Translations under genes and position numbers: made by a program
Notes under the pieces: model-generated
Told to the model about the DNA's origin: nothing
The model's database searches: none
The model's input: only the letters and a program-made list of their open reading frames with translations
Shown: one piece after another, positions 8,494 through 16,551 of the stretch
Numbering within the stretch: the first letter of the stretch is position 1
Layout of the letters: every line of letters begins with the position of its first letter
Origin: Flavobacteriaceae bacterium UBA1903
GTDB taxonomy: Bacteria > Bacteroidota > Bacteroidia > Flavobacteriales > Flavobacteriaceae
Direction of reading: 5' to 3'
Length of the DNA stretch: 64,000 nt
Assembly (NCBI GenBank): GCA_002337605.1
Contig: DDGL01000007.1
Coordinates: 201,859 to 265,858 of the forward strand

Positions 8494-11124
8494 TTAGAAT
8501 TTATAGGCAACACCCATGGAAATTGATCTTCCAGGAACAGGGCGTACACGTAAATAATTTACTTGCCCTTCTGTAATGCTACCTTCTTCAGACTCTGTAA
8601 TACCTAAGCTGTCAAATAAGTTATTAGCTGAAAGGTTTGCTGAAAGATTATTGGTTACTTCAAAATTGATAAAACTATTTACAATCGCAAATCCAGGCAG
8701 CACTAATTCATTACTATCTTGAGCGAAAGCTTTGCTCTGGCCTATTACACTTAATCCTACGCTATGCTGCTTATTGCCTCCAAAGCTGTAAGAAGGAACC
8801 AGGCTGTAAATAAAATCTGGCTGTCGTCTTGGGGTATTACCAGCATTGTCTCCAGAATCAATCTCTGCATTGGTATAGGTAATAGTTCCGCGAACATTTA
8901 GATCGTTATAACGGTAGCTTCCTTCTATTTCTACACCTATAGATTTGTAGTCGTTTTCGATTATTTCTTGAGTGGTAGCTTCAAAACCACCTTCTTCAAT
9001 GGTTTTAGCATAAAATACAGTTGCATATACCGTTGCATTTTCAAAACCTCCTTTATACCCCACTTCAGCCTGATTGATAAAATCTAGTGCATTCACTTGG
9101 TCTCCATCAAGATAGTTTAAGCCGGCGAAAAGAATACGATCTGCCTTTGCTGATCCCCCCCTACTATAACGCCCAAAGACTGCTTGATTATCTGTTAGCA
9201 AATAATTGGCACCAAGCGAGTATGAAACATAATCGTAGTCATAGTTTACTATCGTAGGGTTTGCTAGATCAATAGACTGCACCGTTTGCTCGGCTAAAGA
9301 AATTTCACCATCGTTATTTACGTCAACCTGAGAAGTTACAGGCCCTGCAAACGAACCATCTACTTGACCAAAATCGAAACGAACACTTCCATCAAAATTT
9401 AATTTTTCTGTTGCTTCAAAGCCAACGGCTAGAAAAGGAGCTGACGTATTGTATTGCGTATCGTAACTTCTCTGACAGCAATTTCCAAAGAAAGCTGCTC
9501 CATAACCAAAAAGTCCGTTGTCTGTGAGTCTATTTCCATCTGCATCATTGGCATTTATCAATCGAGCATTATCACCGTTAGCTTCTAACAGGTATGAGTT
9601 CCAAAGCCAAGACATTGATACATTTTGGAATCCTTTAAAATACCCTAACGTCACATTTACATTGTCAAATTTCTTAGTGATACGTAAATCGTTCATGAAG
9701 TTATTGAAGTTATTCAATTGCGTATCAAACAATACAACAGGTGTTACGAGAGCACCATTTGGTACTACGCCACCATTTTGATAGGCAAGAGATGCAAATC
9801 CATTTCCGGTTGCAAAATCTCCAGCAAGAAAATCACCTGCTGTTTGTACACTAGCAGGGAACGGTGAGTTAAACCCTCCTTTATTCATGGAGAAACGCCC
9901 GTTATTTTTGATCCTCCAGCCATCTAACAATTCAAATGAAGCCTCTAATCCAAGTGATATGCTTACAGGGTGCATTCCATCTGTTATATTAGATCTTCTG
10001 CGTTCACCATTTTCTCCCAATCCTACACTCTGTGTCAAAAATGCCGTATGTAAGGTTTGATTGTTCGCATCAAAATTAGGGATATCTTCAAAGTTTGGAT
10101 CTGCATTTGTTCCAGTTACCTGTATCGGGTTTGGGAGATACGCTATTGCCCTATCGTTTAAATATTTTCCATATAATCGCACATATCCTTTTTCAAATTC
10201 TTTGGTGATATTTAATTTAAATTGTCCGCCATTATTTCCAGTATACCCCGCATCACGAATTCCTTCACCTAGGCGGTAAAAACCTCCCATATGAAAATAT
10301 AGGCCTTCTCCAATCGGAGCACCATATTCAAAATCTGTTCTAAAGTTTCCGTAATCTAGACCAAAATTGGTCGCTATAGAACCTCCTTCTCTTTTCCCAG
10401 TTTTGCTTATAAGGTTAATAATTGCACCCGGTGAGTTTGAAGATAAAGTAGAGGCAGAACCACCACGTATAGCTTCAATTCTTGAAATATTAGCATCATA
10501 ACGAGTAAAAATATCTGCTGTAGCAAATGCAATGTCGCCAAATAACAATACAGGCAATCCATCTTCCTGCAGTTGAACATATTTAGATCCACCAGAAGAT
10601 ACCGGCACTCCACGAACAGCTATATTAGCATTACCTTCTCCACCCGATGATTCTGAGCGAATACCAGGAACGGTTCTGAAAATTTCAGCAGTAGTTCTTG
10701 GCGCAGATTCAACTATATCTGTAGGTTTTAATGATGTGACCGAAACACTCGATTCTATTCGAGATTGAGGATTTGTTACTCCTGTTACAATTACAGTATC
10801 TAATGATTCTGCATCTTCACTCATACTAAAAGTGAGTGTAACATCACTTCCACTTACGGCCACACTCTCTTTAACATTAGTATAACCTATATAAGAAGCC
10901 GAAACTATATAAGATCCGTCTTCCACGTTAGAAATAGTAAAATTTCCATCGAAATCAGTAATTGCACCCTTGTTAGTTTGTTCGATAATAACATTAACGC
11001 CACTTAAAGGTACTCCTAATTCATCAGTAACTGTACCCGAAATAGTAGATTGCGCAATCATCAGGTTTGCTACAAAAAACATGAAGATTGTGAGGTACAA
11101 AGTAATAATCTTTGAATTTTTCAT
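8494..11124 (-). CDS. TonB-dependent outer-membrane receptor (SusD-less sugar importer)
   Basis: This 876-residue outer-membrane transporter has a signal peptide at residues 1-25, a carboxypeptidase-regulatory-like beta-sandwich at about 27-110 (STISGTVTDELGVPLSGVNV), a plug domain (from about 115, with FRTVPGIRSE, GSASTLSSNSPGAIINLI) and a 22-strand barrel ending in an aromatic residue (GVAYKF). No SusD-like lipoprotein gene follows, so it is a stand-alone receptor. It is the first gene of the operon holding a sucrose-permease-like and an invertase-like gene, and the divergent LacI regulator has its operators just upstream. A putative surface loop contains DVNNDGEISLAE (9289-9324), a canonical EF-hand calcium loop. 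Sucrose or a sucrose-like oligosaccharide is the inferred ligand. Confidence 0.9.
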   Translation of the reverse strand: MKNSKIITLYLTIFMFFVANLMIAQSTISGTVTDELGVPLSGVNVIIEQTNKGAITDFDGNFTISNVEDGSYIVSASYIGYTNVKESVAVSGSDVTLTFSMSEDAESLDTVIVTGVTNPQSRIESSVSVTSLKPTDIVESAPRTTAEIFRTVPGIRSESSGGEGNANIAVRGVPVSSGGSKYVQLQEDGLPVLLFGDIAFATADIFTRYDANISRIEAIRGGSASTLSSNSPGAIINLISKTGKREGGSIATNFGLDYGNFRTDFEYGAPIGEGLYFHMGGFYRLGEGIRDAGYTGNNGGQFKLNITKEFEKGYVRLYGKYLNDRAIAYLPNPIQVTGTNADPNFEDIPNFDANNQTLHTAFLTQSVGLGENGERRRSNITDGMHPVSISLGLEASFELLDGWRIKNNGRFSMNKGGFNSPFPASVQTAGDFLAGDFATGNGFASLAYQNGGVVPNGALVTPVVLFDTQLNNFNNFMNDLRITKKFDNVNVTLGYFKGFQNVSMSWLWNSYLLEANGDNARLINANDADGNRLTDNGLFGYGAAFFGNCCQRSYDTQYNTSAPFLAVGFEATEKLNFDGSVRFDFGQVDGSFAGPVTSQVDVNNDGEISLAEQTVQSIDLANPTIVNYDYDYVSYSLGANYLLTDNQAVFGRYSRGGSAKADRILFAGLNYLDGDQVNALDFINQAEVGYKGGFENATVYATVFYAKTIEEGGFEATTQEIIENDYKSIGVEIEGSYRYNDLNVRGTITYTNAEIDSGDNAGNTPRRQPDFIYSLVPSYSFGGNKQHSVGLSVIGQSKAFAQDSNELVLPGFAIVNSFINFEVTNNLSANLSANNLFDSLGITESEEGSITEGQVNYLRVRPVPGRSISMGVAYKF

Positions 11125-11162
11125 CTTTGTTGGTTTTACAAATTATTGAATTAATAATAAAT

Positions 11163-11170
11163 CAAATGTA
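11163..11170 (-). promoter_or_regulatory. -7 promoter element of the sugar operon (TACATTTG)
   Basis: The minus strand reads TACATTTG, matching TAnnTTTG exactly. Transcription would start near 11158, leaving a leader of about 33 bases before the receptor ATG at 11124. The expected -33 region holds TTT, not TTTG. The two operator palindromes lie 36-77 bases upstream of the element. Confidence 0.5.
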
Positions 11171-11205
11171 AAATGTAGAATTATGAAAAAATGTGATATT
11201 TTTAA

Positions 11206-11240
11206 CGAAATCGTTTTCGAAATCAACGAAAACGTTTTCG
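11206..11240. promoter_or_regulatory. two LacI-type operator palindromes, 21 bp apart
   Basis: The sequence CGAAAACGTTTTCG at 11227-11240 is a perfect 14-bp palindrome with the central CG typical of LacI/GalR operators. CGAAATCGTTTTCG at 11206-11219 is the same site with one base pair broken. Their centres are 21 bp apart, two helical turns, so two dimers would lie on the same face of the DNA. They sit in the divergent region between the TonB receptor (minus) and the LacI gene (plus, from 11279), which indicates control of the operon and autoregulation. Confidence 0.8.
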
Positions 11241-11278
11241 GAATAAATTATTATATTGCTTCTAATAATTAAATAATT

Positions 11279-12301
11279 GTGAATACGGTAACACTTCAAG
11301 AAATTGCAAATACACTCGGAATTTCAGTTTCTACTGCTTCTAAAGCCCTAAAAGACTATCCTGATGTAAGTAAAAAAACTAAAGCGAGGGTTAAAGAATT
11401 AGCAAAAACTTTAAATTATAAACCAAACCCTTTTGCAGTAAATCTTAGAACTAAACAATCTAAAACTATTGGTGTAATTATTCCAGAATTAGTACATCAT
11501 TTTTTCTCAAGTGTTATAAAAGGGATAATAAATCAAGCTGAAAAAAAAGGGTATCTAGTTATCACTCTCCAATCTAATGAATCATACACATTAGAAAAAA
11601 AGCAAATTCAATTACTTCTCGATAAAAATGTCGATGGTATTTTAATTTCCCTTGCAAATGATACAGCAGTATTTGACCATATAAAACACGTGATTGAGAA
11701 AAAAACTCCTTTAGTAATGTTTGATAAAATTGCAAAAGTAGTTTCCTGCTCTAAAATAATTATAAATGATCGTGCCGCTGCATATAATGCTACTAAGTAT
11801 TTAATAGATACTGGATGCAAACGTATTGCACACTTTAGAGGTCCTTTATTGCCTCAAAATTCTATTGATCGATTTCTTGGTTATAAGAAAGCGCTAGATG
11901 ATTTTAATATTGAATATGATCCTTCTCTTGTTTATATATGTAATGATATGACATTTGAAGAAGGAGAAATTTTTGCTGAAAAATTAATTAATGATAGAAA
12001 AAATGTTGATGGTATTTTTATAAACACTGACTTAGTAGCTATTGGAGCGATAACAAAATTTAACGCATTAGGTGTTAAAATTCCTGAAGATATATCTATA
12101 ATAGGTTTTAGCAATTGGTTTATGTCTTCTGCAATTACTCCCACTTTAACGACGGTTGATCAACCTGGTTATAAAATGGGTAAAATTGCCTTTAAAAGAT
12201 TATATAAGGAGCTAAACCATATAAAGAATAAAAAAGAGTTTTCTCCAAAAATTATTGAACTAGACACTAGTTTAATAGTTAGAGAATCTACCAAAACTTA
12301 A
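11279..12301 (+). CDS. LacI/GalR-family transcriptional regulator of the sugar operon
   Basis: This 340-residue regulator uses a GTG start. The N-terminal helix-turn-helix is TLQEIANTLGISVSTASKAL, followed by the hinge around NYKPNPFAVNLRTKQ, and then a periplasmic-binding-protein-like effector domain with KTIGVIIPEL, DGILISLAND and a C-terminal TTVDQPGYKMGKIA. It is divergent from the TonB receptor, and two matching palindromes lie between them, so it is the natural regulator of the seven-gene operon. The effector (sucrose, fructose or a phosphorylated derivative) is unknown. Base composition is more AT-rich than in the neighbouring operon. Confidence 0.92.
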   Translation: MNTVTLQEIANTLGISVSTASKALKDYPDVSKKTKARVKELAKTLNYKPNPFAVNLRTKQSKTIGVIIPELVHHFFSSVIKGIINQAEKKGYLVITLQSNESYTLEKKQIQLLLDKNVDGILISLANDTAVFDHIKHVIEKKTPLVMFDKIAKVVSCSKIIINDRAAAYNATKYLIDTGCKRIAHFRGPLLPQNSIDRFLGYKKALDDFNIEYDPSLVYICNDMTFEEGEIFAEKLINDRKNVDGIFINTDLVAIGAITKFNALGVKIPEDISIIGFSNWFMSSAITPTLTTVDQPGYKMGKIAFKRLYKELNHIKNKKEFSPKIIELDTSLIVRESTKT

Positions 12302-12504
12302 CGTATAATAACGAATTAATTGGATGTATAAAGTTTTGAGGTAATTATTCTCACGCCACACACTTCAACTCCACCCTACTCCAGCCAACGCTGTAAAGAG
12401 TGTTCCTATTCACATTGTTTAAACAAAAAACCAGTTTTAATAAAATTTGCAATATTGTACGTAATCTTAGATCCTTAAAATTTCAAATACGCAAATGTCG
12501 TGCA

Positions 12505-12888
12505 TTACAATTGCACCTTTTGTTCCAGAATGTGGATAAGCTCCTTTGAACCATATTGAAAATGATCCTTTATATGTAGCACGGATATTTTTTGAAAAAA
12601 GGCATTTCCAAATTTTTTAGTAATGGCTTGCTGGTGTTTGGTTTCCATAACAAATATGTGTGTAGCAGCATCCAAAAGTTCTTTTGACATATACGTGGTG
12701 CCTTCCTGGTCACAAATGACCTGATTGGTTCCAGCCGACTCAAATACCTGCTCGGGAAAAACTTCCTGAAAATGATCCTCTGCAGTTCTCGATCGGTCTT
12801 TGTTTGCTGAGCAGATGAAAAGTATTTTTTTGATGATTGGGTTTATTATGTCAAATAGAAATGTGCTCGGTAAATATAAGTATATCAC
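12505..12888 (-). CDS. low-molecular-weight protein tyrosine phosphatase-like protein
   Basis: This protein of about 105-127 residues has the phosphatase P-loop C-x5-R-S in ILFICSANKDRSRTAE, followed by FESAGTN and HIFVMETKHQQAI. These features mark small LMW-PTP-like proteins that begin near KKILFICSANKDRS. The frame opens at a GTG at 12886-12888 with about 20 extra residues that the family does not have. No ATG lies closer to KKILF, so the true start is uncertain and the 5' end may be altered. The family's general-acid Asp is not clearly present near the C-terminus, so activity is uncertain. Confidence 0.6.
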   Translation of the reverse strand: MIYLYLPSTFLFDIINPIIKKILFICSANKDRSRTAEDHFQEVFPEQVFESAGTNQVICDQEGTTYMSKELLDAATHIFVMETKHQQAITKKFGNAFFQKISVLHIKDHFQYGSKELIHILEQKVQL

Positions 12889-13366
12889 CTTTTCTTTTTC
12901 CTTGAAGAAAAAAAAATCGAGCTTGTGAAATTCACGAGCTACGCTTTATAAAATATTAAAACGGCGAAAACAAAAAAATCAAGACTCCACAAACAAGCAA
13001 AACTTTCAAAACAACAATTTTTAAGAATTCACCGTACGTATATCATTTTTATCCATTACATTCAATCCTTTACCAACGAATACACTACAATTAACAATCA
13101 ATCACTCCCCATAAGTAGAACCTACAAGAAAGACGTTTTGCAGTTTCTCGAAAATATTTGAGATTATTCCCATTTCACTTCGCTCCTACCCACCTTCGCT
13201 AAAAAGCTTCGGCGGACAAATCGTCGTTTCGTGATAAGAATGTTCTATTAACATCGTAAAGAAACTTAAAAAATAAAATTTTTTGAAGAAACTATAGTGA
13301 CAATTTTTCGCTACTACCCAAAGTTCAAGGTACAAACTATGTTTAGTAGCAATCGCAACTAGATGC
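12889..13366. other. 478-bp intergenic stretch holding a LytTR gene remnant
   Basis: This gap lies between the phosphatase-like gene and the cyclase. The only recognisable content is a LytTR fragment at 12997-13161. After it comes a short run with two CTTCGCT copies and a CTTCGGC variant (about 13175-13210) that looks like degenerate repeat debris. I saw no promoter or RNA gene. Confidence 0.6.
12997..13161 (+). pseudogene. 3' fragment of a LytTR response-regulator gene, duplicate of 2404-2568
   Basis: The plus strand reads in frame, ending in TGA, as about 54 residues that match the C-terminal LytTR domain of the regulator at 1852-2568. Conserved blocks include KQQFLRIHR.YII, HYIQSFTNE, and SRTYKKDVLQFLEN before the stop. 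The last 40 or so coding bases are identical at the DNA level, while the rest differs at scattered positions. There is no start codon and no receiver domain, so it cannot make a functional regulator. It is most simply a partial duplication or the leftover of a deleted paralogue. Confidence 0.85.
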
Positions 13367-15178
13367 CTAATTAGCAGTGGCATTCACAAAATACATTTTC
13401 ATACTCCCTCGATTCTTCACTTCTATTTCGCCGCGGTAGCTACATTTCCAATGGTCTTTTACCAGCTCGTAGGTGGTTTCACTAATATTTACCTTTCCGG
13501 GTTCAGACATCGTTTCCATACGGGAAGCGACATTCACGGTGTCTCCCCAGATGTCGTACGCAAATTTCTTGGTCCCAACGACCCCGGCAACTACAGGTCC
13601 CGAGTTGATACCAATGCGTATATCGAACGTTAATTCTTTGGCATTGCGATCCTTTTTTGTGTTCTCTACAAAGGAAGCTAGTTCAAAAGCTGCCTGTACC
13701 ATTCTAGTTGCGTGATCTTCGGTGTGCTGATGCAAGCCTCCGGCACACATATATGCATCTCCTATGGTTTTAATTTTTTCTAACCCATGTTTTTCAATAA
13801 TCGTATCGAATGCTGAAAAGTAAAAGCCAACAGTTTCAACCAGCGCCTCTGGCGAAAGGCCTTCAGAATAGGTCGTAAAGCCCTTAAAATCTGTAAATAA
13901 GACCGTAACAGCCTCATATTTTCTGGCGGTAACCTTCCCGTTTCGTTTTAATTCCTCGGCGGTTTCCTCCGGAAGGATATTTAACAATAACCTATCCGAT
14001 CTATCACGCTCCTCTTCAATGATCTGTTTTGTTTTTCTTATAAAGTTAATCCGCCTGAATTGTCCTATGGCAAGAAGGGCAATTAAAAATAAGGCAATAA
14101 TGGTAGCAATAACCAGAATACGCTGATTCTTGCGCTTTTGCTCGGACAAATCTATTTCTGCCTGTTTTTGTGATACTTCGAAATTGGTACGTTGGTCTGC
14201 CATTTGCTGTACTCTTTCAATATTTCTCACACTGTCCCTGTATACGATATGGTCTTTAAAGAATTTATAGGCATTTGTCTGGTCTCCCTGCGCTTCGTAC
14301 ACTTCTGAAAGTTTAAGACTGGCATCACTAATTTGGTTGTTAAGTCCGTGTTGCATTGCCAACTCCAAACTTCTCTGGGCGTATCGCAATGCGGTCTGTA
14401 GCTCATTTTTTCTGAAATAAATATCAGACATATACGTGAGGTAGATAGCAATACCATAATAATCTTCCAAGGCTTCCAGCATGGAAATGGCTTCATTGAT
14501 GTTTTTTTCGGCCAGGGTGTCATTTCCTTGTTCGGCATATACCATCCCAACATTCCCCAAGTTATAAGCGGTTCCTATTAAATAGTCAATTTCCTTAAAC
14601 AATAATGCGGACTCATCAAAATAGTCGAGAGCCTTCTTATACTCTTTGGCATTGAAAGCTTCATCGCCTGCATTCAGCAAAGCACTTGCAAGGGCGGTCG
14701 TATCGGTTGTCTTTCGTAGCGTTTCAATTCCTTGTGTATAATAGATCTCAGCATTGGCAGGGTTTCCCATTTCAGAATAAATATTTGCCACTGCAATAGT
14801 AATGGCTCCCACGGCTCTTGTATCGTCAATGCGTTTTGCATAGCTTATGCCTTTAAAATAGGATGCGATCGCAAGGTCGTATTCTCCGCTATGGTGCAGG
14901 GCATTTCCCTTTTGCAAATGCCCACTTAGTAAATAGTCAAAAAGGGAATCTGTAGCAGCTTGTTTAATAAGTGCTTCCGCAAAGGCCTGTTGTTTGTCTG
15001 GCGTAGAAGATTCTTCTGCAATTTTTTTCAGTAACGCAAGCTTATCGCCCTCATAGGTTTCAGACTCATAGAGTTTGATCAAGCTGTCGGCCAATTTCTG
15101 GTTTTGAGCAGCAATGCCTGAGAACATAAGACAAAAGAGTCCCAGTACCCATACAAATGATTTTTTCCCTACCCCCAT
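13367..15178 (-). CDS. TPR-containing class III adenylate cyclase, membrane-anchored
   Basis: This 603-residue protein has a signal peptide (residues 1-24), TPR repeats over about 85-300 (several AL.YA.RSLELA-like pairs), a coiled coil, one membrane helix at about 350-372 (ILVIATIIALFLIALLAIG), a short linker with LLLNILPEETAEELKRNG, and a cyclase homology domain from about 420. The catalytic metal ligands are in LFTDFKGFT and IGDAYM. The purine-specifying pair is Lys in EKIKTIGDAY and Asp in AYDIWGDTVN, which indicates ATP, and NVASRME has the transition-state Asn and Arg. The TPRs would face the periplasm and the cyclase the cytosol. cAMP as product is an inference. Confidence 0.88.
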   Translation of the reverse strand: MGVGKKSFVWVLGLFCLMFSGIAAQNQKLADSLIKLYESETYEGDKLALLKKIAEESSTPDKQQAFAEALIKQAATDSLFDYLLSGHLQKGNALHHSGEYDLAIASYFKGISYAKRIDDTRAVGAITIAVANIYSEMGNPANAEIYYTQGIETLRKTTDTTALASALLNAGDEAFNAKEYKKALDYFDESALLFKEIDYLIGTAYNLGNVGMVYAEQGNDTLAEKNINEAISMLEALEDYYGIAIYLTYMSDIYFRKNELQTALRYAQRSLELAMQHGLNNQISDASLKLSEVYEAQGDQTNAYKFFKDHIVYRDSVRNIERVQQMADQRTNFEVSQKQAEIDLSEQKRKNQRILVIATIIALFLIALLAIGQFRRINFIRKTKQIIEEERDRSDRLLLNILPEETAEELKRNGKVTARKYEAVTVLFTDFKGFTTYSEGLSPEALVETVGFYFSAFDTIIEKHGLEKIKTIGDAYMCAGGLHQHTEDHATRMVQAAFELASFVENTKKDRNAKELTFDIRIGINSGPVVAGVVGTKKFAYDIWGDTVNVASRMETMSEPGKVNISETTYELVKDHWKCSYRGEIEVKNRGSMKMYFVNATAN

Positions 15179-15216
15179 GGTTCTTGTTACATTTTTTTTT
15201 GTGTCTATACTGTTTC

Positions 15217-15693
15217 TTAGTTGGTTGGGGATACAAATTCAAAATAGCGCCAATCGCCCTTATTGCCTTCTGGCACATACGTAAAGCCAAAGAAACGCAA
15301 CCAGGTAAACAGGCCAGGATGCTGCGATATAGAGTATATTCCTAAAGTGCATCCTCTATACAATTTGGCTTTGTTCCTAAGAGTCTTACGCATTTCGAAG
15401 CTTATCTTCATGGCGTGTTCCTCGTAATGATGACTGCATACAAAAAAAGTGGTATACTTGGTATCGGTGAGCTTGTAGCCTCCCAAGAGTGCAATGGGCT
15501 CTTTGTTGGCTGTTCTCCAAATAGCTGAGTATCCCTCCCCTTTTGTTAACTCAAGGAGTTCCTTGATATAGGCAAACATGCTCTTTCTACTATTTTCATC
15601 TCGAAGCCTCCATTCTGCTTCCGAGATGCTCCAGGGATTATTTAAAACATACGTAAGGTCCTCGGTCGTTATTTCATTTTGTAGTACTGCCAT
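15217..15693 (-). CDS. small protein, possibly GNAT-fold
   Basis: This 158-residue cytoplasmic protein is not recognised with certainty. The order of elements (MFAYIKELLELTKGEGYSAIW, EPIALLGGYKL, FFVCSHHYEEHAMKISFEMRKTLRN, then a C-terminal FTWLRFFGFTYVPEG) is like a compact GNAT acetyltransferase-type fold of the sort found in some phage proteins: a strand pair, a helix where acetyl-CoA would bind, and a final GF.....G turn. The classical Q/RxxGxG/A loop is not seen. It reads in the same direction as the cyclase, 38 bases upstream of it, so they may be co-transcribed. Confidence 0.4.
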   Translation of the reverse strand: MAVLQNEITTEDLTYVLNNPWSISEAEWRLRDENSRKSMFAYIKELLELTKGEGYSAIWRTANKEPIALLGGYKLTDTKYTTFFVCSHHYEEHAMKISFEMRKTLRNKAKLYRGCTLGIYSISQHPGLFTWLRFFGFTYVPEGNKGDWRYFEFVSPTN

Positions 15694-15823
15694 ACTATTT
15701 TTTAAGAGAAAGCTTGTTTATAATAGAAGGGATCGCCCTGTGAACGAACAGATAGTTACATTCCAAGGTTTTTTAATCGCTGTATTCAACTTCAGGTAGC
15801 TGTTTACTAAAAATTAAAACCAA

Positions 15824-16198
15824 TTACACTTTCATATTTAGCTTAGGATCCTGTTCATAGACGGTTCCTTCGTGACCTTTTACGGTATAATATAGGGTGT
15901 ATTCGCTATTTAGTATTGCCTTTTTTGGGCCTATGGTACCCGTAAAATTATTTTCAGGAGTAGGATTAATACTGAACAGATCTCCTGCGCTTTCTGTAAT
16001 TTGTGTAATAGCAATAATATCGCCAGCGGTTACAAAAATAACTTGTTGCCCGGGGACAACTTCTGTCGTAAAATCGGCATCATTCGCTCCTCCTATGGGA
16101 ACCGATGTTAGACCATCCGAAAGACCTGGAGGCCAAGGAAGGGCTGTAGTTGCAGATACGGTAATTGTAATGGGTAATGGTTTAGGTCCTGGGCACAT
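15824..16198 (-). CDS. hypothetical beta-sandwich protein
   Basis: This 124-residue protein of unknown function has no signal peptide. It is rich in Thr, Val, Gly and Pro. The end, with EYTLYYTVKGH and then VYEQDPKLNMKV, resembles the last strands of small cupredoxin-like or DP-motif beta-sandwich proteins that are common near unrelated genes in Bacteroidota. The ATG at 16198 is followed by CPGPKPLPI. About 100 bases upstream on the same strand is a short stop-bounded frame ending GCPGAGICT, noted separately. Confidence 0.4.
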   Translation of the reverse strand: MCPGPKPLPITITVSATTALPWPPGLSDGLTSVPIGGANDADFTTEVVPGQQVIFVTAGDIIAITQITESAGDLFSINPTPENNFTGTIGPKKAILNSEYTLYYTVKGHEGTVYEQDPKLNMKV

Positions 16199-16551
16199 AG
16201 TGGTTGGTTTTAAGGTTAATTGATTTGTTAGTTCTATATTGAATTAAAGATGCACTCGTAAACAGAATATCAATTTGGGACCAATCCTTCAGGTACATAT
16301 ACCAGCACCTGGACAACCACATAAGTTGTTTAAAACTAGTCAATTAATTTCGATAATCCTAAGAAATTCTTTCAATTGATTTATATTCACAACGAAGTGT
16401 GACTCGTTTTAACTTTAAAAGTATTTGGTTCTCGTTTCGGTTTCAAGAAATTTGAACTATTTTCATGTAAAAGAATATACTTTTTAAATGCCCTTATAGA
16501 GAAAAAGTAACTTCGCCTATTTAAACCCAATACAGATAGTATCTTTGCACT
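16199..16551. other. 353-bp divergent intergenic region
   Basis: This region separates the hypothetical gene at 15824-16198 (minus) from the helicase-domain gene at 16552 (plus). It holds a good -7 element for the plus-strand gene at 16540-16547. On the minus strand it also holds a 16-codon stop-to-stop frame without a start codon that ends in LCGCPGAGICT. I see nothing else in it. Confidence 0.5.
16540..16547 (+). promoter_or_regulatory. -7 element (TATCTTTG), probably giving a leaderless mRNA
   Basis: TATCTTTG matches TAnnTTTG exactly and is followed by CACT and then the ATG at 16552. With the usual distance from this element to the transcription start, the mRNA would begin at or within a few bases of the start codon. 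No -33 TTTG at 19-21 bases is seen. Confidence 0.5.

Noticed and set aside
12380..12504. Open minus-strand frame without ATG, ending ...SVGWSRVELKCVA just downstream of the phosphatase-like gene
   Set aside because: It has no start codon other than TTG, no upstream spacing for a promoter, and no family I can name. It may be a gene remnant, but the support is too weak.
16400..16551. Thiamine (TPP) riboswitch before the helicase-domain/thiE pair
   Set aside because: The conserved CTGAGA and ACCTGA segments in a proper order are not present, and the -7 box lies almost at the start codon, leaving no leader.
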